Positions 1 to 6,327 of a stretch of 6,586 bases of DNA are shown here, in pieces. Numbering within the stretch: the first letter of the stretch is position 1; each line of letters begins with the position of its first letter. The notes beneath the pieces were generated by a model that saw nothing but the letters and a program-made list of their open reading frames with translations, was not told the DNA's origin and searched no databases. This stretch comes from Desulfobacteraceae bacterium. GTDB taxonomy: Bacteria > Desulfobacterota > DSM-4660 > Desulfatiglandales > Desulfatiglandaceae. The position numbers and the translations under genes are program-made. The stretch is taken from contig DQZA01000020.1 of the NCBI GenBank assembly GCA_011042035.1, positions 1 through 6,586 on the forward strand. Direction: 5' to 3'.

Positions 1-1411
1 AGTTCTGGATGATAAAATCCTTCTTGAAGGCATCTACAGCCTCTTTTAAGGTCATGCCGACGGTGATTCCCGATTGAGCTTTCCGTGGCGAGAAAATTGG
101 AAGGTCTTCGGGCAGGATCTCTTTACCATTTCCCATTACCACGGCGCGTTCCATTGCATTGCGTAATTCACGAATGTTGCCAGGCCAATCGTACCTCATC
201 ATTTTTTCTAATGCAGAACAGGAGATTTTCAGATCTGGCAATCCCTTCTCCTGTCTAAAAAGATTAAGAAAATGTTCAGCTAGAAGTGGGATGTCTTCCT
301 TTCTCTGTCTCAACGAGGGCATGTGAATCTGTACAACGTTTAGTCGGTAATAAAGGTCCTCCCTAAACCGGCCTTCTTCTACTTCTTGGGCTATGTCCCG
401 ATTAGTGGCTGAGATCACCCTCATGTCTACAGAAATTGGCGTATTTCCGCCAACCCGGTAAAATACCCCTTCCTGGAGAACTCTGAGGAGCTTTGCCTGC
501 ATCCCAGGGCTCATCTCGCCAATCTCGTCGAGGAATATGGTGCCGCGGTCTGCAATCTCGAACTTGCCTATTTTTCGGGAAGTCGCACCGGTGAATGCCC
601 CCTTCTCATAACCGAATAGCTCGGCTTCCAGGAGGGTATCAGGGAGTGCAGCACAGTTAATGATCACGAGAGGTTGCTCTTTTCTGGCGCCAGCCTTGTG
701 AATGAGCCTCGCGAGCAACTCCTTGCCCGTGCCACTTTCTCCCAGGATCATGGTGCTGGTCTTCGAGTTTGCTACCTTGAATGCGTCGGAGATGACCTTT
801 TTGAGGGCCGGGCTTTCGCCAATTATTTGATACTTCTGACTGAGTTCTTCCTTGAGATCTCTATTTTCCCTACGTACTTTGTCAATCTTTTGAGCGCTAC
901 TGATGGCCTGGGAGGCAAGATCTGCGAAGACGGTCAGCAGCTGCATGTCCTGGGGTTGAATAGGGCTGCCGTCTTCTTTGTCAATGATCTCCACTACCCC
1001 TATTATGTCCCCGTTCATTTTCATGGGGACGCAGGCAATGGATTTGGTTTCAAATCCGATGGACTCACTTATTTTCTTATACCATCGTGGGTCCTTGTTA
1101 ACGTCTTGAATGAGCAGTGGCTCTCCCTTTTCTGCTACGTAACCTGCGATTCCTTGGCCGAGATTTATCTCGTACTTTCTGACTTCATCCTTTTTTTCAC
1201 CAGTAGCGACCTTGAAGTAAAGCTTCCTTGTTTTTTTGTCCAACAAGAGCAGGGAGCTCGCCTTGGCCTTCATAATTATGGTAGCCTTCCCAATAATCAA
1301 TTCCAGTAGCTGGTCAAGATTCAGTACAGAGGAGACCCACGTAGAGATTTCCTTGAGTCTCTCTATTGGAGAATTATTGTTTTGATTTGCTTTTTGCGTG
1401 TAATTGCGCAA
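1..1411 (-). CDS. Sigma-54-dependent transcriptional activator with GAF sensor domain (3' end cut by window edge)
   Basis: An enhancer-binding activator that would use ATP hydrolysis to open promoters held by sigma-54 RNA polymerase. Numbered from the TTG at 1411, 470 residues are visible. A GAF-type sensor domain covers roughly 30-175, a short charged linker 176-193, and the AAA+ domain about 194-415. Visible motifs are Walker A GESGTGKE (224-231), the sigma-54 contact loop GAFTGA (271-276), Walker B TIFLDEI (291-297), sensor I ATNRD (335-339), the arginine-finger region REDLYYRLN (350-358) and sensor II WPGNIRELRN (409-418). The frame is still open at the edge in TLKEAVDAFKKDFIIQN, where a Fis-type helix-turn-helix usually begins, so the DNA-binding end is missing from the window. 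There is no receiver domain, so control is probably by a small ligand or redox signal at the GAF domain; the ligand cannot be told. The start is uncertain: an in-frame TAA lies at 1427-1429, and TTG at 1411 is the only reasonable start codon before the GAF domain. Family assignment is very secure, the start is not. Confidence 0.93.
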   Translation of the reverse strand, partial: MRNYTQKANQNNNSPIERLKEISTWVSSVLNLDQLLELIIGKATIIMKAKASSLLLLDKKTRKLYFKVATGEKKDEVRKYEINLGQGIAGYVAEKGEPLLIQDVNKDPRWYKKISESIGFETKSIACVPMKMNGDIIGVVEIIDKEDGSPIQPQDMQLLTVFADLASQAISSAQKIDKVRRENRDLKEELSQKYQIIGESPALKKVISDAFKVANSKTSTMILGESGTGKELLARLIHKAGARKEQPLVIINCAALPDTLLEAELFGYEKGAFTGATSRKIGKFEIADRGTIFLDEIGEMSPGMQAKLLRVLQEGVFYRVGGNTPISVDMRVISATNRDIAQEVEEGRFREDLYYRLNVVQIHMPSLRQRKEDIPLLAEHFLNLFRQEKGLPDLKISCSALEKMMRYDWPGNIRELRNAMERAVVMGNGKEILPEDLPIFSPRKAQSGITVGMTLKEAVDAFKKDFIIQN

Positions 1412-1416
1412 TGTTA

Positions 1417-1425
1417 CCCCCCCCC
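1417..1425 (-). promoter_or_regulatory. Run of nine G serving as possible ribosome binding site, and frame-setting tract
   Basis: On the minus strand nine G are followed by TAACA and then the TTG at 1411. A G run can pair with the CCUCC of 16S rRNA, allowing G-U pairs, and the five-base spacing is normal, so it can act as the ribosome binding site for TTG. The ATG at 1425-1427 shares its G with the run but is out of frame; it encodes 17 codons ending at 1374. Losing one G, or gaining two, would fuse that ATG to the activator frame. The role as a ribosome binding site is an inference. Confidence 0.45.
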
Positions 1426-1518
1426 ATTATCCCAACGGATTATGATCGAGTGCTTTAGATGCGAAGTGTATACTTTTCCATCGGCAGGTGGGTACTAAAG
1501 GTTTAAATGTATCTAATT

Positions 1519-2313
1519 TTATAAATCGCCATCTGGGAGGGGGATACCAATTGTGGCCGCAATCTTTTTCACAGATTGCTTATGTTCCTTGGTCTCAGTT
1601 AGAAGGGCTAGTTGCGAAGACATGTATTCTAGGTGTGCCTCGAGCTCCGACTTTATCCCATGATATAGGGCCTTTTTGGTGGCAACCAGTGAAGGCAAGG
1701 GCCATTGTGCAATCTCATGGGCAAGCGCAGAAGTTTCCCGGTCAAGGCTGTCCACAGGCACCACCCTATCGGCGAGACCTATCTTCAGAGCCTCTTCAGC
1801 ACTCAAGACCTTGCCGGTGAGGAGTAGTTCCAGGGCCTTGCTCATACCAATTAACCTGGGCAGGAAATAACCTGCTCCCCCACCTGGGGCCAGACCAATC
1901 CTAACCACAGTGGAGCAGAAGGTGGCCCTTTGTGAGGCGATGCGCAAATCACAGGCCAGGGCCAGGTCAAATCCACCGCCATAGGCAGGACCATCTATCG
2001 AAGCGATTGTAGGCTTTTTTAGTTGTTGAAGTAAGAGGGGGATCCGTTGAACCTTTTCGGTTAGGTATTTTTTCATGCCCCACGATCTAAGCTTTCCGGA
2101 TACCATGTCTCTTATGTCAGCGCCTGCACAAAAGGCTTCGCCTTTGCCCTTTATGATGATAACCTTAATCTCGTGGTCAAGGTCTGCCTCCTGCAGTTTC
2201 CGATAGAGGCTGTCCAGCATCTCGGAGGTAAAGGCGTTTTTGATATCAGGCCGGTTCAAGTACAGGTAGGCCAACGGTGGAACCCTATCATAGAGAAGGT
2301 CCTTATTTTCCAT
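1519..2313 (-). CDS. Enoyl-CoA hydratase/isomerase (crotonase) family protein
   Basis: A 264-residue member of the crotonase superfamily, which acts on acyl-CoA thioesters in the cytoplasm, in fatty- or aromatic-acid breakdown and related pathways. The first oxyanion-hole segment is FCAGADI (61-67) and the second is YGGGFDLALACD (111-122), giving the usual CoA-thioester pocket. APGGG (142-146) and the C-terminal helices also fit. Length is typical for a single-domain member. Compared with mitochondrial enoyl-CoA hydratase, the first catalytic Glu position (after GGG) is Asp116 and the second (in the FGxPE motif) is Val136 in FCSTV. It is therefore unlikely to be a standard 2-enoyl-CoA hydratase; an isomerase, hydrolase, decarboxylase or another specialised reaction is possible. 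The ATG at 2313 is preceded by GGAGA with seven bases spacing. It lies 72 bases after the cyclophilin-like gene and 107 bases before the sigma-54 activator, so the activator may control it or genes nearby, but no target site is visible. Confidence 0.9.
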   Translation of the reverse strand: MENKDLLYDRVPPLAYLYLNRPDIKNAFTSEMLDSLYRKLQEADLDHEIKVIIIKGKGEAFCAGADIRDMVSGKLRSWGMKKYLTEKVQRIPLLLQQLKKPTIASIDGPAYGGGFDLALACDLRIASQRATFCSTVVRIGLAPGGGAGYFLPRLIGMSKALELLLTGKVLSAEEALKIGLADRVVPVDSLDRETSALAHEIAQWPLPSLVATKKALYHGIKSELEAHLEYMSSQLALLTETKEHKQSVKKIAATIGIPLPDGDL

Positions 2314-2385
2314 AGGCAGGTCTCCAGTAGGCTTGTTTAATCGTTTTGATCGTATAAGATACGGAGTTGTTTGTAAATATTCATC

Positions 2386-2754
2386 TTAAATAGCCTCTAG
2401 TACTACCCTGCTTTCTCCCATTACCTCTTTGAGCCTTGTGGCATCACCTAAAACCCTGCCTACTATATTTACAGCACTGGCGGGGATTATCTTGTCTCCA
2501 TGGCTCATCGGCGTGGGGCCAAAAAAGATGCAGAATGCGTTTCCTGGGGGCCAATAACCAAGATCCCCAACTGAGACCTCTTCCTTTGCGCCGGGCTCAA
2601 GGCCCGCACTAACTGGAATCTCAAAATAGATTTCATCTCCCCAGGTCTGAAACCCGCCCTCGAAGGGCAGTATTGAGGCGATTTTTTTTGCCGTAGGGCT
2701 ATCATTTAGCTCTGCCTCCAGCGACACATTCCCGACAGTGATCCGGATTTTCAT
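2386..2754 (-). CDS. Cyclophilin-like fold protein, TM1367 family
   Basis: A 122-residue protein that resembles, from memory, the Thermotoga maritima TM1367 family: small beta-barrel proteins with a cyclophilin-like fold but no demonstrated peptidyl-prolyl isomerase activity. The diagnostic stretches are TWGDEIYFEIPV (37-48), VGDLGYWPPGNAFCIFFGPTP (62-82, with invariant-looking GYWPPG) and PASAVNIVGRV (91-101). There is no signal peptide or membrane segment, so it should be cytoplasmic. The frame is open upstream to 2790, and ATG codons lie at 2760 and 2754. I chose 2754 because AAGGAGG (2764-2770) is nine bases away from it but only three from 2760, and because the domain begins at MKIRITVG. 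It follows der by 49 bases on the same strand and is probably co-transcribed with it. The biochemical role is unknown. Confidence 0.87.
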   Translation of the reverse strand: MKIRITVGNVSLEAELNDSPTAKKIASILPFEGGFQTWGDEIYFEIPVSAGLEPGAKEEVSVGDLGYWPPGNAFCIFFGPTPMSHGDKIIPASAVNIVGRVLGDATRLKEVMGESRVVLEAI

Positions 2755-2763
2755 GACCATTGC

Positions 2764-2770
2764 CCTCCTT
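2764..2770 (-). promoter_or_regulatory. Strong ribosome binding site deciding the cyclophilin-like start
   Basis: AAGGAGG on the minus strand, an almost perfect complement of the 16S rRNA 3' end. The spacing of nine bases to ATG 2754 favours that start over ATG 2760 (three bases) and over the far upstream ATG at 2790. Confidence 0.75.
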
Positions 2771-2803
2771 TGCAATTGCTTTTTTCTCACTGATTCGGGA
2801 CAG

Positions 2804-4150
2804 CTACATCCGAGTTCGTGCTGGACGAGTGCCCTTATTTGTTCTTTTTCTTTTCAATATGATTCGGATGGGAGTAAGGGTGAAGCCCAATTGGGAACGG
2901 AACTGGTTGAGAAGATATCTTTCATAGGCCGACTGAATCCACTCGGGTCTATTTACAAAAACCACAAAGGTAGGAGGCCTTGTGTCAACTTGGGTGGCAT
3001 AGGAAAAGCCTGGTCGTTTGTTGCCCACCACTGCAGGGGGGTGTCTCAAAATAATTTCCTTCAGGACCCTGTTTACCTCTGCTGTCTTAACGGATTTAGA
3101 AAATTCACTATACACATTGTTTATTTGGGCAAACAGCCCCACTACACCTTCGCCTGTAAGGGCAGATGTCTTTACTTTAGGTGCAAAACTTAGAAACCCC
3201 AATTGCCTATCAAGACTCCGTTGAAGCTCCCCTTTTTTCGCTTTGTCATGTTTTACCAGATCCCACTTGTTGATGACTATTATAATTGCCTTGCCCCGCT
3301 CCAAGGCATACCCACATATGCGCGCGTCCTGTTCGGTGACACCATCAGTTGCATCTATCAATACGCATGCCACATGACACCTCTGTAGACTCTTGAGGGC
3401 CTTAATTATTGAAAATTTTTCAATCTTTTCCTTTACCTGGGTCCTTCTGCGGATGCCTGCTGTATCTATAAACGAGTATTGGATTCCCTTCCATTCAAAA
3501 TTTGTGTCCACAGAATCGCGGGTAGTCCCGGGCAATTCACTCACCACAAGGCGTTCTGAGCCTAGGATCCTGTTGATTAGCGAGGATTTTCCGACATTGG
3601 GTTTACCAACAACTGCTACTTTTATGATATCTGGCTCATCCTCAGCAGGCCTTGTTTCAGGGAGATCGTCAAGAATTTTTGCCAGTAAGGCTCTGACCCC
3701 GTAGCCGTGTGCAGCGGAGATAGGGAATAGGTTGGAAAAACCGAGGGCATAAAACTCAGGGGCCAAGTTTTCCAATTCAGGCCCATCTATCTTATTTGCT
3801 GCCACGTAAACCTTTTTCTCGTAAGGCCTGAGCATGCGCGCGATATCTTGTTCCAGGGGTAAAATTCCTTGTCGGCCGTCAACCACAAAGATAATGCCAT
3901 CAGCCTCCTTTATGGCGGACATGATTTGTGTTTGGATCTTTTGAGCTAGGGGGTCATTAGAAGTGTGTTCGAATCCACCTGTATCAATTAACGAGAAGGA
4001 TCGGCCATCGTACCTTACATGAGCGTACAATCTGTCGCGCGTGACACCAGGGCGGTCATCCACCAAGGCCTCTCTTGATCTAGTGAGGCGATTGAACAGA
4101 GTGGATTTACCTACATTGGGTCTCCCAACTATGGCAATAACAGGTTCCAT
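2804..4150 (-). CDS. der: Ribosome biogenesis GTPase Der (EngA)
   Basis: Der is an essential GTPase with two tandem G domains that assists late assembly of the 50S ribosomal subunit. This 448-residue protein has the full architecture. The first G domain shows GRPNVGKS (9-16), PGVTRD (35-40), DTGG (56-59), NKID (119-122) and SAA (145-147). The second shows GKPNVGKS (182-189), PGTTRD (207-212), DTAG (229-232), NKWD (294-297) and SAL (329-331). A C-terminal KH-like domain follows (about 353-435) with the typical RPPTFVVFVN and FRSQLGF stretches, then a basic tail ending RPARTRM. Length is typical of the family. The ATG at 4150 has only a weak AAAGG about nine bases upstream. It is probably the first gene of the leftward cluster. 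The 5' side holds GC-rich repeats, so a long structured leader is possible if transcription starts upstream of them; no convincing promoter was seen. Confidence 0.98.
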   Translation of the reverse strand: MEPVIAIVGRPNVGKSTLFNRLTRSREALVDDRPGVTRDRLYAHVRYDGRSFSLIDTGGFEHTSNDPLAQKIQTQIMSAIKEADGIIFVVDGRQGILPLEQDIARMLRPYEKKVYVAANKIDGPELENLAPEFYALGFSNLFPISAAHGYGVRALLAKILDDLPETRPAEDEPDIIKVAVVGKPNVGKSSLINRILGSERLVVSELPGTTRDSVDTNFEWKGIQYSFIDTAGIRRRTQVKEKIEKFSIIKALKSLQRCHVACVLIDATDGVTEQDARICGYALERGKAIIIVINKWDLVKHDKAKKGELQRSLDRQLGFLSFAPKVKTSALTGEGVVGLFAQINNVYSEFSKSVKTAEVNRVLKEIILRHPPAVVGNKRPGFSYATQVDTRPPTFVVFVNRPEWIQSAYERYLLNQFRSQLGFTLTPIRIILKRKRTNKGTRPARTRM

Positions 4151-4188
4151 CTAATAGTGCCTTTGGTTTCCTATCAAACCTTCTCCTG

Positions 4189-4253
4189 CCTGCCCGCTCA
4201 TCAGGCGGGCCTGCCCGACTACAGCAGGCGGGCCTGCCCGCTGGTCAGGCCAG
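4189..4253. repeat. GC-rich tandem, self-complementary repeat cluster
   Basis: Three successive units begin with CCTGCCCG at 4189, 4210 and 4233, with lengths of 21, 23 and about 21 bases. The 16-base string CAGGCGGGCCTGCCCG occurs exactly at 4202-4217 and 4225-4240. The units are rich in inverted repeats: GCCCGC (4192-4197) pairs with GCGGGC (4205-4210), and GCGGGC-CT-GCCCGC forms a near-perfect palindrome at 4228-4241. Several alternative hairpins are therefore possible. It lies 36 bases or more upstream of der and would sit in its leader if transcribed. The pattern resembles REP-type extragenic palindromes. No T run follows on either strand, so it is not an intrinsic terminator. Confidence 0.8.
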
Positions 4254-4308
4254 CCAGAGCCGAAATGCCATAAACTGGATCTTAGCCCCACCGCGGCTCA
4301 ACGGCACG

Positions 4309-4327
4309 CCTGCCTGCTGCAGGCAGG
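4309..4327. repeat. 19-base palindrome, copy 1
   Basis: CCTGCCTGCTGCAGGCAGG: nine-base arms that are exact reverse complements around a single central base. It is identical to the copy at 4497-4515 and shares the CCTGCC/GGCAGG style with the cluster at 4189-4253. It is probably a dispersed extragenic palindromic element. Confidence 0.85.
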
Positions 4328-4382
4328 GAAGCTCCCAGATAAAATGCTATTGACTGCCACTGCTAACAGCCGGAGACGCTCC

Positions 4383-4484
4383 CTAGGGTTTGGGTAAACT
4401 GTCGCGTATTATCCGGCTCAGTTCATCCAATCTTAGAGGTTTTTGCAGAAGGGTCAAGGCGATTTCTTTTTTGGCCTCAAGTGC
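4383..4484 (-). pseudogene. Relic resembling the C-terminal tail of a response-regulator receiver domain
   Basis: The minus-strand frame ending in TAG at 4383-4385 reads LLQKPLRLDELSRIIRDSLPKP at its end. The QKP followed by a helix of the type xLxxLxxxIRxxL is what the last strand and helix of receiver domains look like, especially those at the C-terminus of hybrid histidine kinases; the Lys would be the conserved receiver lysine. Nothing recognisable as the phosphoacceptor Asp or the N-terminal acidic pair lies upstream: after about 33 codons the frame enters a palindromic repeat at 4497-4515 and then unconvincing sequence. This suggests the 3' remnant of a lost two-component gene. The match is short and made by eye, so a chance resemblance or a small unrelated gene remains possible. 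Confidence 0.4.
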
Positions 4485-4496
4485 CCGTGAAGAATT

Positions 4497-4515
4497 CCTG
4501 CCTGCTGCAGGCAGG
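4497..4515. repeat. 19-base palindrome, copy 2
   Basis: An exact second copy of the palindrome at 4309-4327, 188 bases away. It interrupts the minus-strand frame that carries the receiver-like tail, just upstream of the recognisable part, as if inserted there. No T run follows on either strand. Confidence 0.85.
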
Positions 4516-4578
4516 AAAGAAAGTTTAAAAGGCGTAATTACCTGCGTCAAGAATAAATTACGATATATAGTGTTCTCC

Positions 4579-4606
4579 TTGACAAAAGTTGAATATATTG
4601 TATTTA
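4579..4606 (+). promoter_or_regulatory. Possible distal sigma-70-type promoter for pyrG
   Basis: A perfect TTGACA (4579-4584) is followed after 16 bases by TATTTA (4601-4606), in an AT-rich stretch with TG just ahead of the -10 region. The -10 match is only three of six. It would give a leader of about 90 bases before pyrG. Confidence 0.35.
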
Positions 4607-4645
4607 TACGGGCGTTAGAACTAAAGAAGCAGGGCATGTTGGGCC

Positions 4646-4674
4646 TTGACAGCAAATGTGGATAGGGATAGTTT
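4646..4674 (+). promoter_or_regulatory. Possible proximal sigma-70-type promoter for pyrG
   Basis: A perfect TTGACA (4646-4651) with the ideal 17-base spacer to TAGTTT (4669-4674). The -10 is imperfect (three of six). Transcription would begin near 4681, leaving a short leader that contains the GAGGA ribosome binding site (4691-4695), eight bases before the pyrG ATG. Position makes it the better of the two candidates. No leader peptide or attenuator is visible. Confidence 0.45.
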
Positions 4675-4703
4675 TTATTTAACTGTCTTAGAGGATTGGA
4701 CAA

Positions 4704-6293
4704 ATGCCCACCAAATTCATTATTGTGACTGGCGGCGTGCTATCAGGCCTAGGAAAATGCATTGCGGTAGCTTCCATAGGGCACCTTTTATCCTCCCGTC
4801 TCAAAATTGTCCCCATAAAATGCGATGGATACCTTAATGTTGATCCAGGGACAATGAATCCTTTCGAGCACGGCGAAGTTTTTGTGTTGGATGACGGGGG
4901 CGAAGTGGATATGGACTTCGGCCACTATGAACGCTTTCTCGGTGTTACTTGCAAAACCAAGTGGAACCTCACCATGGGCAAGGTCTTCGAGATAGTGAGG
5001 GAGAAAGAGCGCCGGGGTGACTATCTGGGAAAAACAGTTCAATATATCCCCCATGTGACAGATGTAATAAAGAATCATATATTTCAACTGGTTGACGAGG
5101 AAAAACCGGATCTCGTGCTGGTGGAGATTGGAGGCACCGTTGGTGATATAGAGAACGAGCTATTCCTAGAGGCCATGCGCCAAATGAAAGAGGATGTGGG
5201 GCGGGAAAACATTGTTTATGTGCACCTTACCTACGTCCCCATTCCTTACGGTGTAAATGAGCAAAAGTCAAAACCCACGCAGCAGAGTGTAAATCTGCTG
5301 AAACAAAGGGGTATATTCCCTGATATCATCATTGGAAGGTGTTCACAGTTTCTCACAAAAGAGGTCAAGGCCAAGATTTCCAACTTCTGCGACGTGGCTC
5401 CAGAGGCGGTGATAACCGGACTTGATGTGGAAGACATCTATGAGATTCCGGTAATTTTTGAGCAAGAGGGGCTACCCGAGATCATTCATAAGAAGCTTAA
5501 TATTTACAGCCCCCCTGATCTGAGGAAATGGAAAACCTACATTGAGAACATCAGGCATCCCGCCAGGGACATTACAGTTGCCATGTGCGGCAAGTACACT
5601 CGGCTTGAGGACTCCTATGCCTCGATTCTGGAGGCCTTTAGCCATTGTTCGGCTCATCTGAAATGCAAGGTCAATGTCAAGTGGGTGGAGACAACTGATC
5701 TCAAGGACTTCAAACTATTGGAGGGTGTTGACGGGATTTTGGTGCCTGGGGGATTCGGCTCAAGGGGAACCGAGGGAAAAATCCGTGCAATACAGGTGGC
5801 AAGGGAGAAAAACATTCCTTTTTTGGGCCTTTGCCTTGGACTGCAATTAGCAGTTATTGAATTTGCCAGAAACGTATGTGGGATGCAGGGAGCAAACTCG
5901 ACAGAGATAGATCCTGATACACCATATCCAGTGATTGATATCCTGCCAGAGCAACGGGAGATATTGGACAAGGGCGGCACCATGCGATTAGGTGCCTATG
6001 AGGCAGTATTAAAGGAGGGAACACTGGTTAGGGCATTGTATGGGACTGACAGGGCCTCGGAGAGGCATCGACACCGCTACGAGGTGAACCCTGAATTTCA
6101 CGAGGTTCTGCAGGAGCATGGGATGGTTTTTTCCGGGATCTCTGAGGACGGGAGACTGGTTGAGTTTATAGAACTTCCGGATCATAAGTACTTTGTAGCT
6201 ACCCAGGCTCATCCAGAGTTGAAATCCAGAATGGAAAAGCCCGCTCCATTGTTTTATGGGTTCATTCAGGCCTGTTTGGAAAATAAACAATAG
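4704..6293 (+). CDS. pyrG: CTP synthase (glutamine-hydrolysing), divergent branch
   Basis: Makes CTP from UTP, ATP and glutamine in the last step of pyrimidine nucleotide synthesis. The 529-residue protein has the N-terminal synthetase domain (about 1-265) and the C-terminal class I glutamine amidotransferase domain (about 290-525). Amidotransferase residues are present: Cys377 in GLCLGLQ, His503 and Glu505 in AHPEL, GGFGSRG (349-355) and the RHRHRYEVN stretch. In the synthetase half, Lys18, Asp71 in DFGHYERF, Glu141 in VEIGGTVGDIE and KSKPTQ (188-193) are kept. Unusual points are GGVLSGLGKC, where the usual SSLGKG/SGLGKG has Gly and ends in Cys19; KCDGY (39-43) instead of the usual KLDPY; NELFLEA after GDIE instead of SLPFLEA; and VPIPYGVNEQ before KSKPTQ. 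These suggest a non-classical PyrG branch rather than a broken enzyme. Length is close to the usual 530-545. The ATG has GAGGA at 4691-4695. A further gene follows after 34 bases. Confidence 0.97.
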   Translation: MPTKFIIVTGGVLSGLGKCIAVASIGHLLSSRLKIVPIKCDGYLNVDPGTMNPFEHGEVFVLDDGGEVDMDFGHYERFLGVTCKTKWNLTMGKVFEIVREKERRGDYLGKTVQYIPHVTDVIKNHIFQLVDEEKPDLVLVEIGGTVGDIENELFLEAMRQMKEDVGRENIVYVHLTYVPIPYGVNEQKSKPTQQSVNLLKQRGIFPDIIIGRCSQFLTKEVKAKISNFCDVAPEAVITGLDVEDIYEIPVIFEQEGLPEIIHKKLNIYSPPDLRKWKTYIENIRHPARDITVAMCGKYTRLEDSYASILEAFSHCSAHLKCKVNVKWVETTDLKDFKLLEGVDGILVPGGFGSRGTEGKIRAIQVAREKNIPFLGLCLGLQLAVIEFARNVCGMQGANSTEIDPDTPYPVIDILPEQREILDKGGTMRLGAYEAVLKEGTLVRALYGTDRASERHRHRYEVNPEFHEVLQEHGMVFSGISEDGRLVEFIELPDHKYFVATQAHPELKSRMEKPAPLFYGFIQACLENKQ

Positions 6294-6327
6294 AAAAGAC
6301 TCTCTCACGAATCATACAAAGGTAGGC

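Larger units (their letters stand above)
4151..4703. other. Divergent intergenic region between der and pyrG
   Basis: A 553-base gap without a convincing intact gene. From left to right it holds the GC-rich tandem repeat cluster (4189-4253), a first 19-base palindrome (4309-4327), a minus-strand relic resembling a receiver-domain tail (4383-4484), an identical second palindrome (4497-4515), and an AT-rich segment with two promoter candidates for pyrG. A 106-codon minus-strand frame covers 4383-4703, but only its last third looks like a protein family, and its upstream part has an unconvincing composition. Confidence 0.7.

Noticed and set aside
674..1309. A 211-codon plus-strand open frame
   Set aside because: It lies entirely antisense to the sigma-54 activator, whose minus-strand frame carries all the AAA+ and GAF motifs; the plus-strand translation has no family features.
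1428..1518. Gap upstream of the sigma-54 activator searched for a promoter, a sigma-54 site or a small gene
   Set aside because: No convincing -35/-10 pair and no GG-N10-GC sigma-54 signature was found; the short frames present have no ribosome binding site.
2738..3193. A 151-codon plus-strand open frame with a hydrophobic, signal-like start
   Set aside because: It is antisense to the der C-terminus and to the start of the cyclophilin-like gene. The hydrophobic start arises from the complement of the ribosome binding site region.
4189..4253. Repeat cluster considered as a CRISPR array
   Set aside because: The repeated units are contiguous and themselves palindromic, with no spacers of constant length and no cas genes nearby.
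4309..4515. Palindromes considered as Rho-independent terminators
   Set aside because: Neither copy is followed by a T run on either strand, and they are not placed directly behind an intact gene.
4390..4665. A 91-codon plus-strand open frame in the intergenic region
   Set aside because: It reads through the palindrome in antisense to the receiver-like tail, has no ribosome binding site or family features, and includes the promoter candidates for pyrG.
6294..6327. Gap behind pyrG searched for a terminator
   Set aside because: The 34 bases contain no stable hairpin with a T run, which supports read-through into the next gene.
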